From: Tigriopus japonicus
Lineage: Eukaryota > Arthropoda > Copepoda > Harpacticoida > Harpacticidae
Assembly (NCBI GenBank): GCA_010645155.1
Contig: CM021317.1
Coordinates: 3,402,015 to 3,466,014, forward strand
Reading direction: 5' to 3'
DNA: 64,000 bases
Shown: in pieces, positions 1 through 10,922 of the stretch
Numbering within the stretch: position 1 is the stretch's first letter
Layout of the letters: each line of letters begins with the position of its first letter
The notes under the pieces: model-generated
Seen by the model: only the letters and a program-made list of their open reading frames with translations
Databases searched by the model: none
Told to the model about the DNA's origin: nothing
Program-made: the position numbers and the translations under genes

Positions 1-1138
1 AATTTTTGACTTTGTCACTAATTATTACATGAAACTAAAGAAGCTAATGGGATAGAAGAAGTATTGGTGAATTGCAAAAACTTACTTAAATAGCTTCTGT
101 CATATATGAGTACAAAATATCAAAACTTTTTACGAAGTTAGGCATAACAGTCTGTAGCACTGTCGGCCTGACGACTGCTACGAATGCGCAACTTCACCAG
201 GGCTGCCAGATAATTGTTCAACAAAAAAGTCATTTCACTTGACAATGCAATATTGTGCGTAAGGAAAACGCTCTAACAGCTTCAAGTGACGTTCTAAATA
301 TTCACCAATCAATTTCGTATCTAGTTAGATTAAGTTTTCCTAAACAGTAAGAAATTTAATGCAAATCAGCGTGGAGATTCATCAAGAGCTGACATTACCG
401 AGTCAATTCGCAGCAGCACTGGGCTTGAACGGGTATCGAGGTTTAAGGAGCACGAGAAGGTTATCTTCCGGCACCCACAGTTTTGGTCAGCCTTGGCCTT
501 CAAAGGCTATTAATTTCAAACATTATGCTTTCAAAGGCAAGCTGAGATCATAAGCGTCAATTTGGTAGTAAATAGTGCATTGGTAAAGTTGCCTCAAACA
601 GGTCGAACCCAAGAACCACAGTACAATGGAACCAACGTCTTGGGACCAAATGGCACATGCGCGTACTCTTTTGTTATAGCGCTCTAACTCGAGCACTAAA
701 ATAAATGGTTTTGAAATCAATCGTTACATCCACATTCAAAGACTTGAAGAGGTTGTTCAAACAAACCCTTGGAGCAAAACCGAAGGCCAAGACTTCCGCT
801 CTCCTTTTTTTTAATTTTTGGTTGCTTTGATTTTGAGCACGATATAAAATCCTCTATTTTTGGCAATCTCATTACATTTACTCCCGTGTCGAGCAAATCA
901 GAGATACAACGCTTTTTTATTTCTTGTTCCAGCAAGATTGCCCTCACCAAAAACGTTCGTTTTACAATACTGGCAGAAGAAAGCAGAGCTAAAAAGTTAG
1001 TTTTGAATGAATCACACCCTTTCTGTCTTGGTGTGATGATTAGTTAAGTTTTGGCGGGCAAGGAAAAGTCCCTGTTTCACCAAAATCCAAATCCAGTGGA
1101 TAATCCACAAATTCTTTGGACGAACGGACATGGTACTG
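1..1138. other. No gene recognised
   Basis: AT-rich sequence. Open frames here are under 100 codons and lack recognisable domains or supporting splice structure. I see no convincing gene or repeat in this stretch. Confidence 0.5.
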
Positions 1139-1327
1139 TTGCTAATATGTTGTTGTTGTTTTTGCGGATTGACTACTACCGCTACAAGGAATGCGATTCT
1201 CTGTAAACAAGGATTTCTCCCGACAGCTTCAATCCGACCCCCAACAGGATTCGAACCTACGCCGTCTGGGGAAGCACTTACACTCGGCTCTTATAAGAAC
1301 GCATTAGTACGCGCGGCCACTCTGGCT
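1139..1327 (-). mobile_element. tRNA-derived SINE-like element
   Basis: On the minus strand the segment begins with a tRNA-like head. It has an A-box-like TGGCCGCGCG and, about 60 bases later, a perfect B-box core GGTTCGAATCC (plus strand near 1248-1258). The T-arm can pair with wobbles, but no sensible anticodon stem-loop is visible, so I do not call a functional tRNA. At the low-coordinate end there is a TTG-rich tract (CAA repeats on the minus strand), the kind of tail many SINEs carry. The exact ends and any target duplication were not resolved. Confidence 0.5.
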
Positions 1328-1870
1328 TAGATATTGTATGAACGGACTTCCGAAGCCTTTCTCGAAATTTAGCATAATTTTCCGAACTGTCAGTCTACGA
1401 CTGTGATTTGTCCTGATTTTCCAAATTTCTTACGAAAAAAATTTTCAAAAAGTAAAATAAAAGCATCTTTTTGGCCTGGAAAATGTCTTTTTCAACCATT
1501 TTGTATTTATTTGATATGATAAAACATAAAAAGCCAAGAAATGTGTTCATTTTCATGAACTTAATAATTCCATTTATTCATCCGTTCATGCATAAATACG
1601 TCCAAGGATGGATGGCTTTCTCCAATGTGGATGGATCAGACGAACCCTGTCGCTGCTCTCTGACAACCGTTTTATTTTTATATTGAAGGTCGAGTTTTGC
1701 CATGGGAGTTTTGGGTTCTCTAACGAAACCATGTTAGTACTTAGGATTGTTTTTTTTCAATTGTGTCCTCGTTTCTTGTCGATATTTTCCTTCAAACTTG
1801 AAATAATCAACTTTAAATCCAGCCTTCAATGATCTGAATCTACAGCTAAATGCAGATCATCAAAGGCCAG

Positions 1871-2520
1871 AATGGGAAATGCAGGGGGAGGTTTGAGTGA
1901 TCTCTTCAAAAATCTTATCGCGGGCGGTTGAAAAAAGAGAAAAGGCTTGTTCGTCAATATAAGATTTTGGTCAGTGCAAGGGTTTTCGCGTTTTACAGAC
2001 CGCCCTTATGACTTAGATGCTACAAAAATTGTCGAATTGCCAGTTTGGACATTTTGACTCTCGGTTTTGTAAGAATTTGCAAAATTATTCCTTTGTTTCA
2101 AAAATGGCAAGCACTTAAAAAAGACCTTTGATATTGAAGAGAAACACGTACAAAAAACTGCATTTTGTTTGATACCATGATGGTTTTGGAGCTTTACAAT
2201 ACAAATCAGTGCTTATAACATCACTTACACTTGTACTTACCCAAAAAAGTGGCCTTTTGTTGAGAATTTTCTCGTGCAAGAACGAGCAAATAAAGTGTGC
2301 ATTTTTTTCCAAACTCCTAACCAAAGGTGTTCAAACTTACAATTCGACATTTTTCATGGCATCTAATTCGCAAGGGCGGTCTGTAAATTGCGAAAACCCT
2401 TAAACTGCCCAAATTCTCACGAGCCACCCACTGTTGCCAAACAAGCCTTTTCTCTTTTTTCATCCGCCCGCGATAAGATTTTTGAAGAGATCACTCAAAC
2501 CTCCCCCTGCATCCCCCATT
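1871..2520. mobile_element. Foldback / MITE-like element, about 650 bp
   Basis: The two ends are long inverted copies. The left arm (about 1871-1995) contains GCAGGGGGAGGTTTGAGTGA and a GCGGGCGG motif followed by an AAAAGGCTTGTT stretch. The right arm (about 2355-2520) is its reverse complement. A subterminal GGGCGGTCTGTAAA motif is likewise present in inverted orientation in both arms. There is no coding capacity inside. The target duplication is unclear, so the superfamily is not assigned. Confidence 0.75.
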
Positions 2521-2849
2521 GAATAACAGAAAAATGATAGAAGAAGGAAAATTGTTCTTTTGTTAATTTCAGTATCGATTTCAGATACAATCACATGTCA
2601 ATTTCGTTTTTGCACATTTTATTGAGACTAGGCTAAAATCATAGTTTTCCTTCTTCAATATCAAACCTCAAAGTGAACTTTGGTTTTTGTCTCGATTATT
2701 GTTCGATACCATATTTTAATCCCTTTTTTATTTGCCGAGGTATTTTGGAAGCACTTTTGTTGATGTGATTTGTAAGGCGGAGAGGAAACTAAAGCCCTGC
2801 AAAGTGGCTATTTGTTAGCTAGTTTATAACTCTACACATCACTTTTGTA

Positions 2850-3200
2850 TAGTGATGGACCGAAAGCGCTTTTGGCCGAAATTACGGCCAAAATTTCGGC
2901 CGAAATTTCGGTTTCGGTTTCGGTTATGCCTACCGAAACCGAAAGCAGACAAGCACTATATAAAATGGAGTTTGACAACAAAATCGAAAAAAATTGGTCC
3001 GAAAACCTCTGAAATTTAAGTTTTAAGATTTTTCAAAATTTGCGACTACCCAACATCGAACACATTCTAATTTTTAAGGCGGATTTTGCATTTGAACAAT
3101 TTTGTAAACAGTGAACACTGCTTTCGGTTTCGGTTTCGGTTAAGCCCTCTTTCGGCCGAAACTTTCGGTTTCGGTTATGAGCCCTTTCGGTCCATCACTA
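2850..3200. mobile_element. hAT-like nonautonomous element (TTCGGT-rich), 351 bp
   Basis: Terminal inverted repeats start TAGTGATGGACCGAAAG at the left and end with its complement at the right. They are flanked by CTTTTGTA (2842-2849) and CTTTTGTG (3201-3208), a 7-of-8 match. An 8-bp duplication and TAG-type ends fit the hAT superfamily. The interior consists largely of TTTCGG/CCGAAA repeats in both orientations and has no transposase. A decayed relative lies at 35596-35859. Confidence 0.75.
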
Positions 3201-3219
3201 CTTTTGTGTACATCCGAAC

Positions 3220-3569
3220 TAGAGCTGTGCATCTGATCCGACATGTCTCCAACATCCAATCCGAACTTGATTTTCATAATCCAAATCCGAATCCAAATCC
3301 GACAGCTTCCATTCAATCCGAGCAAATCCGAATCCGAAAAATTGTTGCTTAATCCGAACGAATCCGAATCCGAAAATTTGCTGCTAAATCCGAACGAATC
3401 CGAATCCGAAAATTTGCTGCTCAATCCGAACGAATCCGAATCCGAAAATTTGTTGCCGAATACGAGGGAATCCGGATCCGAAAATTTGCTGCCCAATCAA
3501 AATGAATCCGAATCCGAAAATTCTTGCATCAATCCGAACGAATCCGATCGGATCCGATGCACAACTCTA
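3220..3569. mobile_element. hAT-like nonautonomous element with internal AATCCGAA repeats, 350 bp
   Basis: The ends read TAGAGCTGTGCATCTGATCC (left) and the complement of TAGAGTTGTGCATCGGATCC (right). Flanks ATCCGAAC and ACCTGAAC match at 6 of 8 positions, a decayed 8-bp target duplication. The interior is a tandem array of about 33-bp units built from AATCCGAACGAATCCGAATC. These units stay open in several frames and give artificial repeat peptides such as NESESENLL. I treat those as non-coding. The element sits only 19 bp from the previous one. Confidence 0.7.
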
Positions 3570-3814
3570 ACCTGAACACATGTAATTATCAGTTTTACGT
3601 TATTTGTAGCCCATGCTTTCCACATCAGTTAAGAAATTTCCAAGCAAAAAAAACTTCGGCTTTTTAGTTCTCACACAAACTAGCCCCAGACTTCTCAGTT
3701 CTAGCTAAGCAGGCAGACGACGGCGACAGTTGTTTGATCCGTGACCTCTAGATGACTCAGGCTGTATTTTCTGGATTGACTCTGAGAATCAAACTTGAAA
3801 AGGGATATTTGCGT

Positions 3815-4931
3815 TAGAGCTCTATATTAGAAAGAGTACAATCATATCCAACGCCATCTAGCTCCTTCTGCTCACAACTGCTCGCCGTTCCCAAAAGGAT
3901 GCACAAGTACCCTCTAAGCTGAACAAGTTTTCCAAATCATCAGACCAAGATAGCACCATTTGAGAAACTAAAGGGCCTAGGACCTTAATGAAGGGGTCCA
4001 AAATGAACTATTAGTGTGTTTCAAATGATTCAAAGCTGAATTGCCTGTAAAATTAGGTTTAAAACCTAAAAGACTAAGAGAATAATGAATATCTCATCCC
4101 TCATTGTGATCAATGCTTTTTCAGAGAAAACCACAATCAGGGCTCCTACCATAAAAAATGTGTGAGAAAGAATAGTGATAGAGAGGAGCATGTTGAGTTT
4201 TCCTTTCTTTACCTATCAACCCTGAAATTTTGAGTCAATCCTTCAAGTCCTTGTTCTCATGTGTGGCGTGGCTGCATGGGCTCAGTGTGGAGAGCGCGAG
4301 AGAGAGAAAGGGAGAGAGAGAGCTGGCCTGGCCCAGCAATCCTTGCAGTTCCCTTTTTAACAAGTGCTAGTGGGCAAGCAGGGCAAGCCATCTGAAGCTA
4401 GCAAGCATTTGACTGGACTCCCCTGCTGGCCACCACCACTTACACCTGTGATCTTGCATATCAAGGTGTAGGTGGGCAAGTGTAAATAGCAGTCAGGGGT
4501 GAAGTCAAGAGAGGAAGAAAATTCCCTGCACTCTTTCTCAGCAATAACCAAGACTGTGAAGCACAAGAGGGAAGAGAATTCAGCAGCCCTGCAATTTCAT
4601 TTCCTATCACACTGTTGCCATCACCTCTTGCATCAATATGTCCAAAGGGATAGATTTTCATTCTCTTACTGTCTTTTAAAGCTTTAAACCTAATTCTACA
4701 AGTGATTCAGCTTTGAATCATTTGAAACACACTAATAGTTCATTTTGGACCCCTTCATTAAGGTCCTAGGCCCTTTAGTTTCTCAAATGGTGCTATCTTG
4801 GTCTGATAATTTGGAAAACTTGTTCAGCTTAGAGGGTACCTGTGCATCCTTTTGGGAACGGCGAGCAGTTGCGAGCAGAATGAACTAGATGGCGTTGGAT
4901 ATGATTGTACTCTTTCTAATATAGAGCTCTA
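3815..4931. mobile_element. hAT-like element with about 250-bp inverted terminal repeats, 1117 bp
   Basis: Termini are TAGAGCTCTATATTAGAAAG at the left and its complement at the right. They are flanked by a perfect 8-bp duplication ATTTGCGT at 3807-3814 and 4932-4939. The inverted arms are unusually long, roughly 3815-4070 against 4675-4931, with about 90 percent identity by eye. The core has a GAGAGAGA purine tract near 4297-4321 and no recognisable transposase. The size and absence of a transposase make it nonautonomous. Confidence 0.85.
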
Positions 4932-4950
4932 ATTTGCGTTACAAACAAGG

Positions 4951-5075
4951 AAGCGCCATCTATGACGTTCCTTATAAAACCATCATTTTTAACAATGTTG
5001 TTAGGTAATCCCTCATAGAGGGCGGTTTTGGCGACGTCAAAATTGAGATATCTCTATTTCATTTATCTATGGTTC
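4951..5075. repeat. Dispersed repeat, copy 1
   Basis: This stretch matches the reverse complement of about 46693-46795. Both contain the ordered blocks CTATGACGTTCCTTAT, AAACCATC, GGTAATCCCTC, TAGAGGGCG and GAGATATCT. Identity looks around 80 percent by eye. The function and ends of the repeat are unknown. Confidence 0.65.
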
Positions 5076-5083
5076 TCACCCTA

Positions 5084-5840
5084 TTGACAAGTTGAAGTAG
5101 CCCTAGCTGATTGCGGGCCGGCGCGAGAGCGCTTGAAAATTCAAAACAACACTTTCGAGCAAAACATGTTTCTTTGCTCGATGATTTAGTGTGCTGTGGT
5201 GAAAGTTGGGCCAAATTTTGACGAATTTCATTAAAATACGTCCATTTGAGCCTCCCAAATAGGGAAAAAGGACCAATGAGACTTTCAATAGTGTTCCAAA
5301 TGGCCATGTGAATCAAAAGAGAAACAAAAATTATACATTTTCTTTCTGTGGTTAAAGTTGGGCCAAATTTTGACGAATTTAATTAAAAAACGTTCATTTG
5401 AGCCTCCCAAATAGGGAAAAAGGACCAATGAGACTTTCAATAGTGTTCTAAATGGCCATGTGAATCAAAAGAGAAACAAAAATTATACATTTTCTTAGTT
5501 AATATTAATAAACAGAGATTCGATATGATCAGGCTGTTAAGAGCAGGCAGCACATAGTGAAATTTATCTAAAGTTATTTGCTAGCTCACAAAATATAAAG
5601 CCTTATAGGATATACAACCGTATTTCGGAAATGTTTCCTTAACATTTTTGATACTTGAGATTTGTAATGTGCCATTTTTACCTTTGGCCGAGTAAAATAG
5701 TGCAAAAACATCCTTGGATGATGACGGCATGTCAAAGCAAGATTGATCATAGAGAGGGTTAGGAACAAAAGCAGAGAGAAAAAAGAAGGAATTTTGAATA
5801 ATTGTAAATAACATTGTTGCGACACAACATAGTTTTCACA
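5084..5840. repeat. Dispersed repeat with internal tandem duplication
   Basis: The block shares GGGCCGGCGCGAGAGCGCTT, AAACATGTT, GGGCCAAATTTTGA and ACACAACATAGTTTTC, in the same order, with 16538-16983. Inside this copy a unit of about 150 bp is present twice in tandem (about 5198-5345 and 5347-5495). The copy at 16.6 kb has it once, with a short 15-bp duplication of its own. Open frames on the minus strand here (5581-5912) have no recognisable domain and lie wholly in the repeat, so they are not annotated as genes. Confidence 0.75.
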
Positions 5841-7261
5841 AAATGTGATGGAAAAGGCACTAGACATACTGTAGGAACAAAATAAAACAACTACTGCACT
5901 TCCACGTCCCATTCCTGTGTCGTTGTTAGTTTAGAAATAATTTGTTGGCTTCAATATACTTTCTCTTTGCATTTTGGTACACCCATTGTGCAATATGATA
6001 GTGCTTTCTAGATAAGAAAGTTTTGCTGTATTCTTTATGAAATAGAATCGAAATATGCCCTTTATGGCCTAAGTACGATTTAAACACTCCCAGCCAATGT
6101 GGTAAGGATGACCCGGGATGACCTTTCAAGTGGTTCATATTCCATGTTGACAACATATGATTTTTACATTTGAGAGTCTAACAATTGTGCAATGATACCT
6201 TCTTAATGCAATTTAAATAAAAGTTCTGAATAATAATTGTACTTAGGTGCAATCTTTTGTCTGAAAATATAAATCAATACAATAAAAACCAGGTCTATGA
6301 TGCCAAAATGGGATAATATTTGGTTCGGAGACAATTGGATAGGGACAAACAGCATTGTATAATAAATGTGACCGTCATTTAAAGAAAGTAGCACATCTGT
6401 ATAGTTGACCTACAATAGAGACCTATGATACAATCACCAAAACATGAAAATTGTGTAAATTACAATTCCTTTGATGGAGGATAAACTAAAAAAAAAATGT
6501 GAAAATGTACTTTCCAACAATGTGATTTTAGTATTTAGTTTAGTTTAAGTTTCTTATAGTATTAGCACCATGATATATTGGAAAAACACGATATGTTTTA
6601 ATGATCTCAAAACGTACCAAAAATATCTCCTTCCCCTCATTAATTGAACATTACAAACGTACCTCCGTTTGTATTTTTTCTTTAAGTCATTAACAAAGTT
6701 TTTAGGCACCACATCATTTTTATGAAAAACTACAAAGATTCCTCTATCCTGACTATTAATGCGCATTTCATTTGTAGAACTGTTACTCAGTCATCATCAA
6801 TATTTGTTACTTATTTTGGATTGAAACAAGCCATTTTAGTACTAAGAGACAACTCTCGAGTACAGAAGAAACAGTTTTTGAAATTTGTTGAGAAGCCTCA
6901 AACGAGGACAGCTGACGAGCGGATTTTTGTAAACATTCTCCGTGCGGTTGCCAATAGTCAAGCAGTTCCCAAAACGAATTAAAATTAATTGGTTTTGTTA
7001 TTTGATAAAAAAACATTTTAGGGTTGAAGATTGTATTCCCTGGGAGTACCCTAAACTTTTGGAGTGAGCACTCATTTTTTACGGACATGCCGCTTTTGCT
7101 TTAAAATCATACAAGCTCAAAAGACAATTGATTTTTGTAATTTTTTGCGACAGAAAATGAATAACATATCTGGTCACCCTTGTTTCATATCTGCTTTGTG
7201 TTGATACTTCCACTAACATCAGTTCGAGGCAATCCCGTGTTCCAAGTTTGGAATTCCTGCC
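5841..7261. other. Intergenic sequence upstream of the first BTB-zinc-finger gene
   Basis: AT-rich with only short frames. I see no domain, repeat or clear promoter motif. The 5' untranslated region of the gene starting at 7262 is probably inside the last few hundred bases. Confidence 0.4.
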
Positions 7262-8635
7262 ATGGATGGCTCCCAAGAAACCATTAGATTGGTAGAAGAT
7301 CTCAAGGACATCATCACGGATTACACTCAATACTGTTACAAGAGCGAAAAGTTTTGTGATCTCACTTTAAGAGGCCAAGATGGCCAACAATCCGTATCTT
7401 GTCATCGATGCGTTTTGGCAGCAGTGTTTCCACATTTCAAACTCATTCTCGATTCTCAAGACGACATGGTGGATATCATTCTGCCAGATTTCTCGTTTTC
7501 TCACATCCTGGATCTGATTGACCGGGTCTACAGTCATTTGAACGAAAAATACTTTGAATTGACCGAGATTCAGGACAGTTTGGCATCCACACTCAATGGA
7601 TATTACCATTTCCAGCCCGTTTTCTGTTCCCAAATCAAAGAGGATTTGGATGCCGAAGCGCTAAAATCCGACGAAGAGTTCGGATTTTCAACAAAATTTG
7701 AGGAAGAGGATGAGCACAATGCTGAGGGTGATAATGAGGAATTGAGTAGTTTGTTTCAGAAGATTGTGGATCAAGATCAGGAAGGTAAAAAGGCCCAAAA
7801 AAAGAAACCAAGATTGTCCAAGAGGATAAAAAAGGACGAAATTGTAAGAACCAAAGGGAAAAGAGGTCGGAAGAAAGGTAGTGGTTTAAAATCTGAGGTT
7901 AAACGGTTCAAAACAGTCACTCATTTGGACTATTCCAATTTCGAGAACTTGGAAGAGTTGAAGAATTCTCTGAAATGTGATTGTCCGGGAATATCATTCA
8001 ATAACCTCAAAGAGCAACAAAATCATTTCTATTCGGTTCATTGTCAGAATGAGTTCACAATTTGCGACACGTGTGGCAATCCCGTGCGAACTTACAACAT
8101 TCAAGCCCATCGAGAATCTTGTGCCAGTGAGGTGGGCCCATTTTTGTGTCCAGAATGTGGCAAAGAGTTCCCTAGACGTTGTAATTTGAACTCACATGTG
8201 TTCAGCTATCATAAAAGGGTCAAGTGCAAAAGTTGTGGGGAAGAGTTTGTGGGTAACTTGTTTAAACGCATCCATGAACGAACTAAGCACGTCAAGAGCT
8301 TCAATTGTGATCATTGTCCGCTTCAATTTAACACGATGTTGAAGAAAAAATCCCATATGGTGTCCGTGCATTTGCCGGATCATTTGCGGCCTCACGTGTG
8401 TTTGGATTGTGGGCAAGGTTTTCTTTATGAGGATAAACTCAAGCGACATCGGATGAATAAGCATATTCGGTCCCGCCCATTTGCTTGTCGATGTGGGTGT
8501 GTCGATGTGGCTTATAATGACCAGAGTACGCGGAATCAGCACGAAAATCGTAATCATCCAGATCATCCCATTGTTGTGGATCGCTTGACGAACAAGATCC
8601 CAAGATCTAAGCCCAAAGTGAGGACTACATCGTGA
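7262..8635 (+). CDS. BTB domain plus C2H2 zinc-finger protein (copy 1)
   Basis: Single-exon gene of 457 codons. Residues about 30-105 form a BTB/POZ-like domain: FCDLTLRG, then SCHRCVLAAVFPHF, the usual BTB signature in which a conserved Cys-His element precedes the dimer helix. An acidic then strongly basic linker follows (about 140-215), including KRGRKKG, a likely nuclear signal. From about 240 to 435 there are Cys/His clusters, several of them clear C2H2 fingers such as CPECGKEF, CKSCGEEF, CDHCPLQF and CLDCGQGF with matching H-x(3-4)-H. The last cluster is a divergent CRCGC finger. Such proteins usually bind DNA and regulate transcription; the target here is unknown. A paralogue faces it at 9531-10922. 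An ATG start with an in-frame downstream BTB supports the start choice. Confidence 0.88.
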   Translation: MDGSQETIRLVEDLKDIITDYTQYCYKSEKFCDLTLRGQDGQQSVSCHRCVLAAVFPHFKLILDSQDDMVDIILPDFSFSHILDLIDRVYSHLNEKYFELTEIQDSLASTLNGYYHFQPVFCSQIKEDLDAEALKSDEEFGFSTKFEEEDEHNAEGDNEELSSLFQKIVDQDQEGKKAQKKKPRLSKRIKKDEIVRTKGKRGRKKGSGLKSEVKRFKTVTHLDYSNFENLEELKNSLKCDCPGISFNNLKEQQNHFYSVHCQNEFTICDTCGNPVRTYNIQAHRESCASEVGPFLCPECGKEFPRRCNLNSHVFSYHKRVKCKSCGEEFVGNLFKRIHERTKHVKSFNCDHCPLQFNTMLKKKSHMVSVHLPDHLRPHVCLDCGQGFLYEDKLKRHRMNKHIRSRPFACRCGCVDVAYNDQSTRNQHENRNHPDHPIVVDRLTNKIPRSKPKVRTTS

Positions 8636-8684
8636 ATGGCACAAACGAATGATGTTTATATTGAGTTTATATAGAGTTGCTATG

Positions 8685-8690
8685 AATAAA
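8685..8690 (+). promoter_or_regulatory. Poly(A) signal AATAAA of BTB-ZnF copy 1
   Basis: AATAAA lies 50 bp downstream of the stop codon and is followed by a T/G-rich stretch (TTTATTGTGTTGTT), the usual layout of a cleavage and polyadenylation site. Confidence 0.6.
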
Positions 8691-8759
8691 TTTATTGTGT
8701 TGTTAGAACTCTCATCTTTTGGTGGTGCGTTCAAATGTCAAGAATTACTAGTGTTCAGA

Positions 8760-9500
8760 CCGATTCTTTCCCGGCATAAACAAAAAATTTAAAGCAAAGG
8801 AGTATTTAGAGTGTAATTGGACTCGTTTCTAGGATCTTTCATAAATATTGTTCTACCGAAACCTCCACCTACATGGATATCCTGGCTCCAATCGATTTTG
8901 AAACAAAAGTTCGTGTGTAAACTTAAAAGAATTTTTTTTTTTTGTTTTTCCTTCACTTTGCCACAAAATAGGAAGACAATAGGCTCAAACGGCAGAAATA
9001 TCGTCCTCAAACCCAGACGATTTGATTCTGAATAAGCGGCCATGATGTCGAGTTTTTATAGGCAGATCCCAACAATTTCTGGTCGAAAAGCAATGGTTAA
9101 TTTTATTTGATTTTAGTTTATCAGTTCGGGAGTAAAAAGAACAAAATGAAGCATCATCAATAACAAGTAATTGTGCAGTTTTTTACATAATTCCTAGGTA
9201 TATTATGGAATATTGTCTGAATCTATAGAACCCTTGGTCATATTTGATGTAACAAAACTGATTTTGCCCTTTGAAAATGTTGACCCAACAAAGCCCTTGA
9301 AGATGAGTCGGCGAAGTATTTCTCAAAAATATTTGATATCAAAGTCGATTTGGTGTCCTTCAAAAAAAAAATCGAAGATTTAACCAAAAATCAAATTATT
9401 TCCATGCACCCGCACATAAAAAAAGTGTTTTCTTAACTTATTTGCGTTTCAACGTTCCGTCGAATGAATGGAAACTCTTATTTGCAACAACACAGAAAGA
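8760..9500. other. Convergent intergenic region between the BTB-ZnF paralogues
   Basis: There are about 0.9 kb between the two stop codons. I see no further gene or recognisable repeat. Both 3' untranslated regions end here. Confidence 0.45.
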
Positions 9501-9501
9501 C

Positions 9502-9507
9502 TTTATT
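9502..9507 (-). promoter_or_regulatory. Poly(A) signal of BTB-ZnF copy 2
   Basis: TTTATT on the plus strand is AATAAA on the minus strand, about 25 bp after the minus-strand stop codon of the neighbouring gene. Confidence 0.55.
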
Positions 9508-9530
9508 CCAATAAAATCCTCATAAATCAT

Positions 9531-10922
9531 CTATGGAGGCTCTTCCCAAGCGTCCTGGTCGAGCCCTGGTTCCTTTCTCACTCCTGGTTTATGCTTGACC
9601 GTCGGATTTTTGAGCCTTTCTAGCACAATCGGATGATGGGGATGACTCCTATTCTCATGTTGATTGCGAGTGCTCTGATCGTTATAGGCGACATTGTCAC
9701 ACCCACAACGACACGAGAAAGGCCGAGCCCGAATATGTTTATTCATTTTATGTCGCTTGAGCTTGCCTTCATAAAGAAATCCCTGTCCACATTCATTACA
9801 GACATAAGGACGAAGGTGATCGGGAACGTGAACCCGCACCATGTGAGATCGTTTCTTGTACAGAGTATTAAACTGTAATGGACAATGATCGCAATCAAAC
9901 GTTTGAGCATGTTTCTCGTGATCATGTTTTCTTCGACTTTTGTCTCCAATGAACTCTTGACCGCAGATCTTGCATTTGACTTTCATGTGGTTATCAAACA
10001 TATGAGTGGAAAGAGTCCCACTTCCTTTGGTATGATGTCCGCAATGCGGACATAGGCACGGTTTTTTGCGACTGCCCGCACAAGTCTCTCGATGAGCCTC
10101 CATATATTTGATCCGGACGGGATTTCCGCAAGTCTCGCAAACCGAAAAATCCCTCTGACAATGAGCCGTGTAAAAGTGGTTTTGTTGCTCTATAAGATTG
10201 CCGAAAGTCAGACCCGGACAATCGCATTTCATGCTGTTTTTGAGCGCTTCCAATTTCTCGGCATTGTAGTAATCCAAGTGGTTGATGGGTTTAGGATAAA
10301 TCGGACCCGATTTTCTCCTAAGAGTATCGTCTTTTTTGGTGGAAGATCGCTTTCGTTTGACTTTGAGTGGAGAATCGTGGCTTTTTTGACGACGGGTTCT
10401 CTGTTTTTTAGGCGGTGAAGAATCACTTTCTAAACCCTCAACTTTAACGAGAACTTCATCTTCTTCCATGTCTGGAAAATCCTCATCGTCGTCAAAGATT
10501 GAGTCTGGTTTTGTAAATAAATCGTGGTCCTCTGAATAGTTTTCCTCATTTTTGACTAGAGTAGTAGTTTTCAGGTTGAGCAATCTTGCCAATTCTGTGG
10601 ATTGGTTAGGAATGACGAATTGCTTTTGATTTAAATTATTATAAATAGTCTCGATTAAGATGGCAATTTCATGCGGTGCAAATTCGGCTAAAATGATGTC
10701 CACATCCTGATCTAAAGGGGCATTTAAAATGGCTCGAAGATTGGGGAAAACCATGCCCAAAACGCATCGATGACAAGCAACGGACCATGAGGGATCAGAA
10801 CCTCTGAGAGTGAGATCACAAAAAATTTGGAGCTGGAAGCAATCCTGGATGTAAGATGTGATGGATGATATTGCATTAGAGTCGCGTTTGAAAGGGAAAA
10901 GTTCTTGGTGGTCCATTTCCAT
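9531..10922 (-). CDS. BTB domain plus C2H2 zinc-finger protein (copy 2)
   Basis: Single-exon minus-strand gene of 463 codons. It is colinear with copy 1 along its whole length: a BTB region (FCDLTLRGSDPSWSVACHRC) at about residues 35-105, an acidic stretch, a basic linker with KVKRKRSS, the shared LKNSMKCDCPG block and the same series of Cys/His fingers ending in CRCGCDNVAYNDQSTRNQHE. Conservation is highest in the last three fingers and lowest in the linker. That fits two duplicated DNA-binding regulators that keep the DNA contacts but have drifted between domains. The pair is tail-to-tail, so they do not share a promoter. The ATG at 10920-10922 precedes the conserved region by about 30 residues, as in copy 1. 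Confidence 0.88.
   Translation of the reverse strand: MEMDHQELFPFKRDSNAISSITSYIQDCFQLQIFCDLTLRGSDPSWSVACHRCVLGMVFPNLRAILNAPLDQDVDIILAEFAPHEIAILIETIYNNLNQKQFVIPNQSTELARLLNLKTTTLVKNEENYSEDHDLFTKPDSIFDDDEDFPDMEEDEVLVKVEGLESDSSPPKKQRTRRQKSHDSPLKVKRKRSSTKKDDTLRRKSGPIYPKPINHLDYYNAEKLEALKNSMKCDCPGLTFGNLIEQQNHFYTAHCQRDFSVCETCGNPVRIKYMEAHRETCAGSRKKPCLCPHCGHHTKGSGTLSTHMFDNHMKVKCKICGQEFIGDKSRRKHDHEKHAQTFDCDHCPLQFNTLYKKRSHMVRVHVPDHLRPYVCNECGQGFLYEGKLKRHKMNKHIRARPFSCRCGCDNVAYNDQSTRNQHENRSHPHHPIVLERLKNPTVKHKPGVRKEPGLDQDAWEEPP

Noticed and set aside
1240..1327. Functional tRNA gene
   Set aside because: B-box is perfect, but there is no acceptable anticodon stem-loop or acceptor stem.
3140..3575. Repeat-peptide genes on both strands
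   Set aside because: They are readings of a tandem DNA repeat inside a hAT-like element.
5581..5912. Hydrophobic minus-strand protein of about 108 residues
   Set aside because: Lies in a dispersed repeat. The related copy at 16.9 kb lacks most of it.
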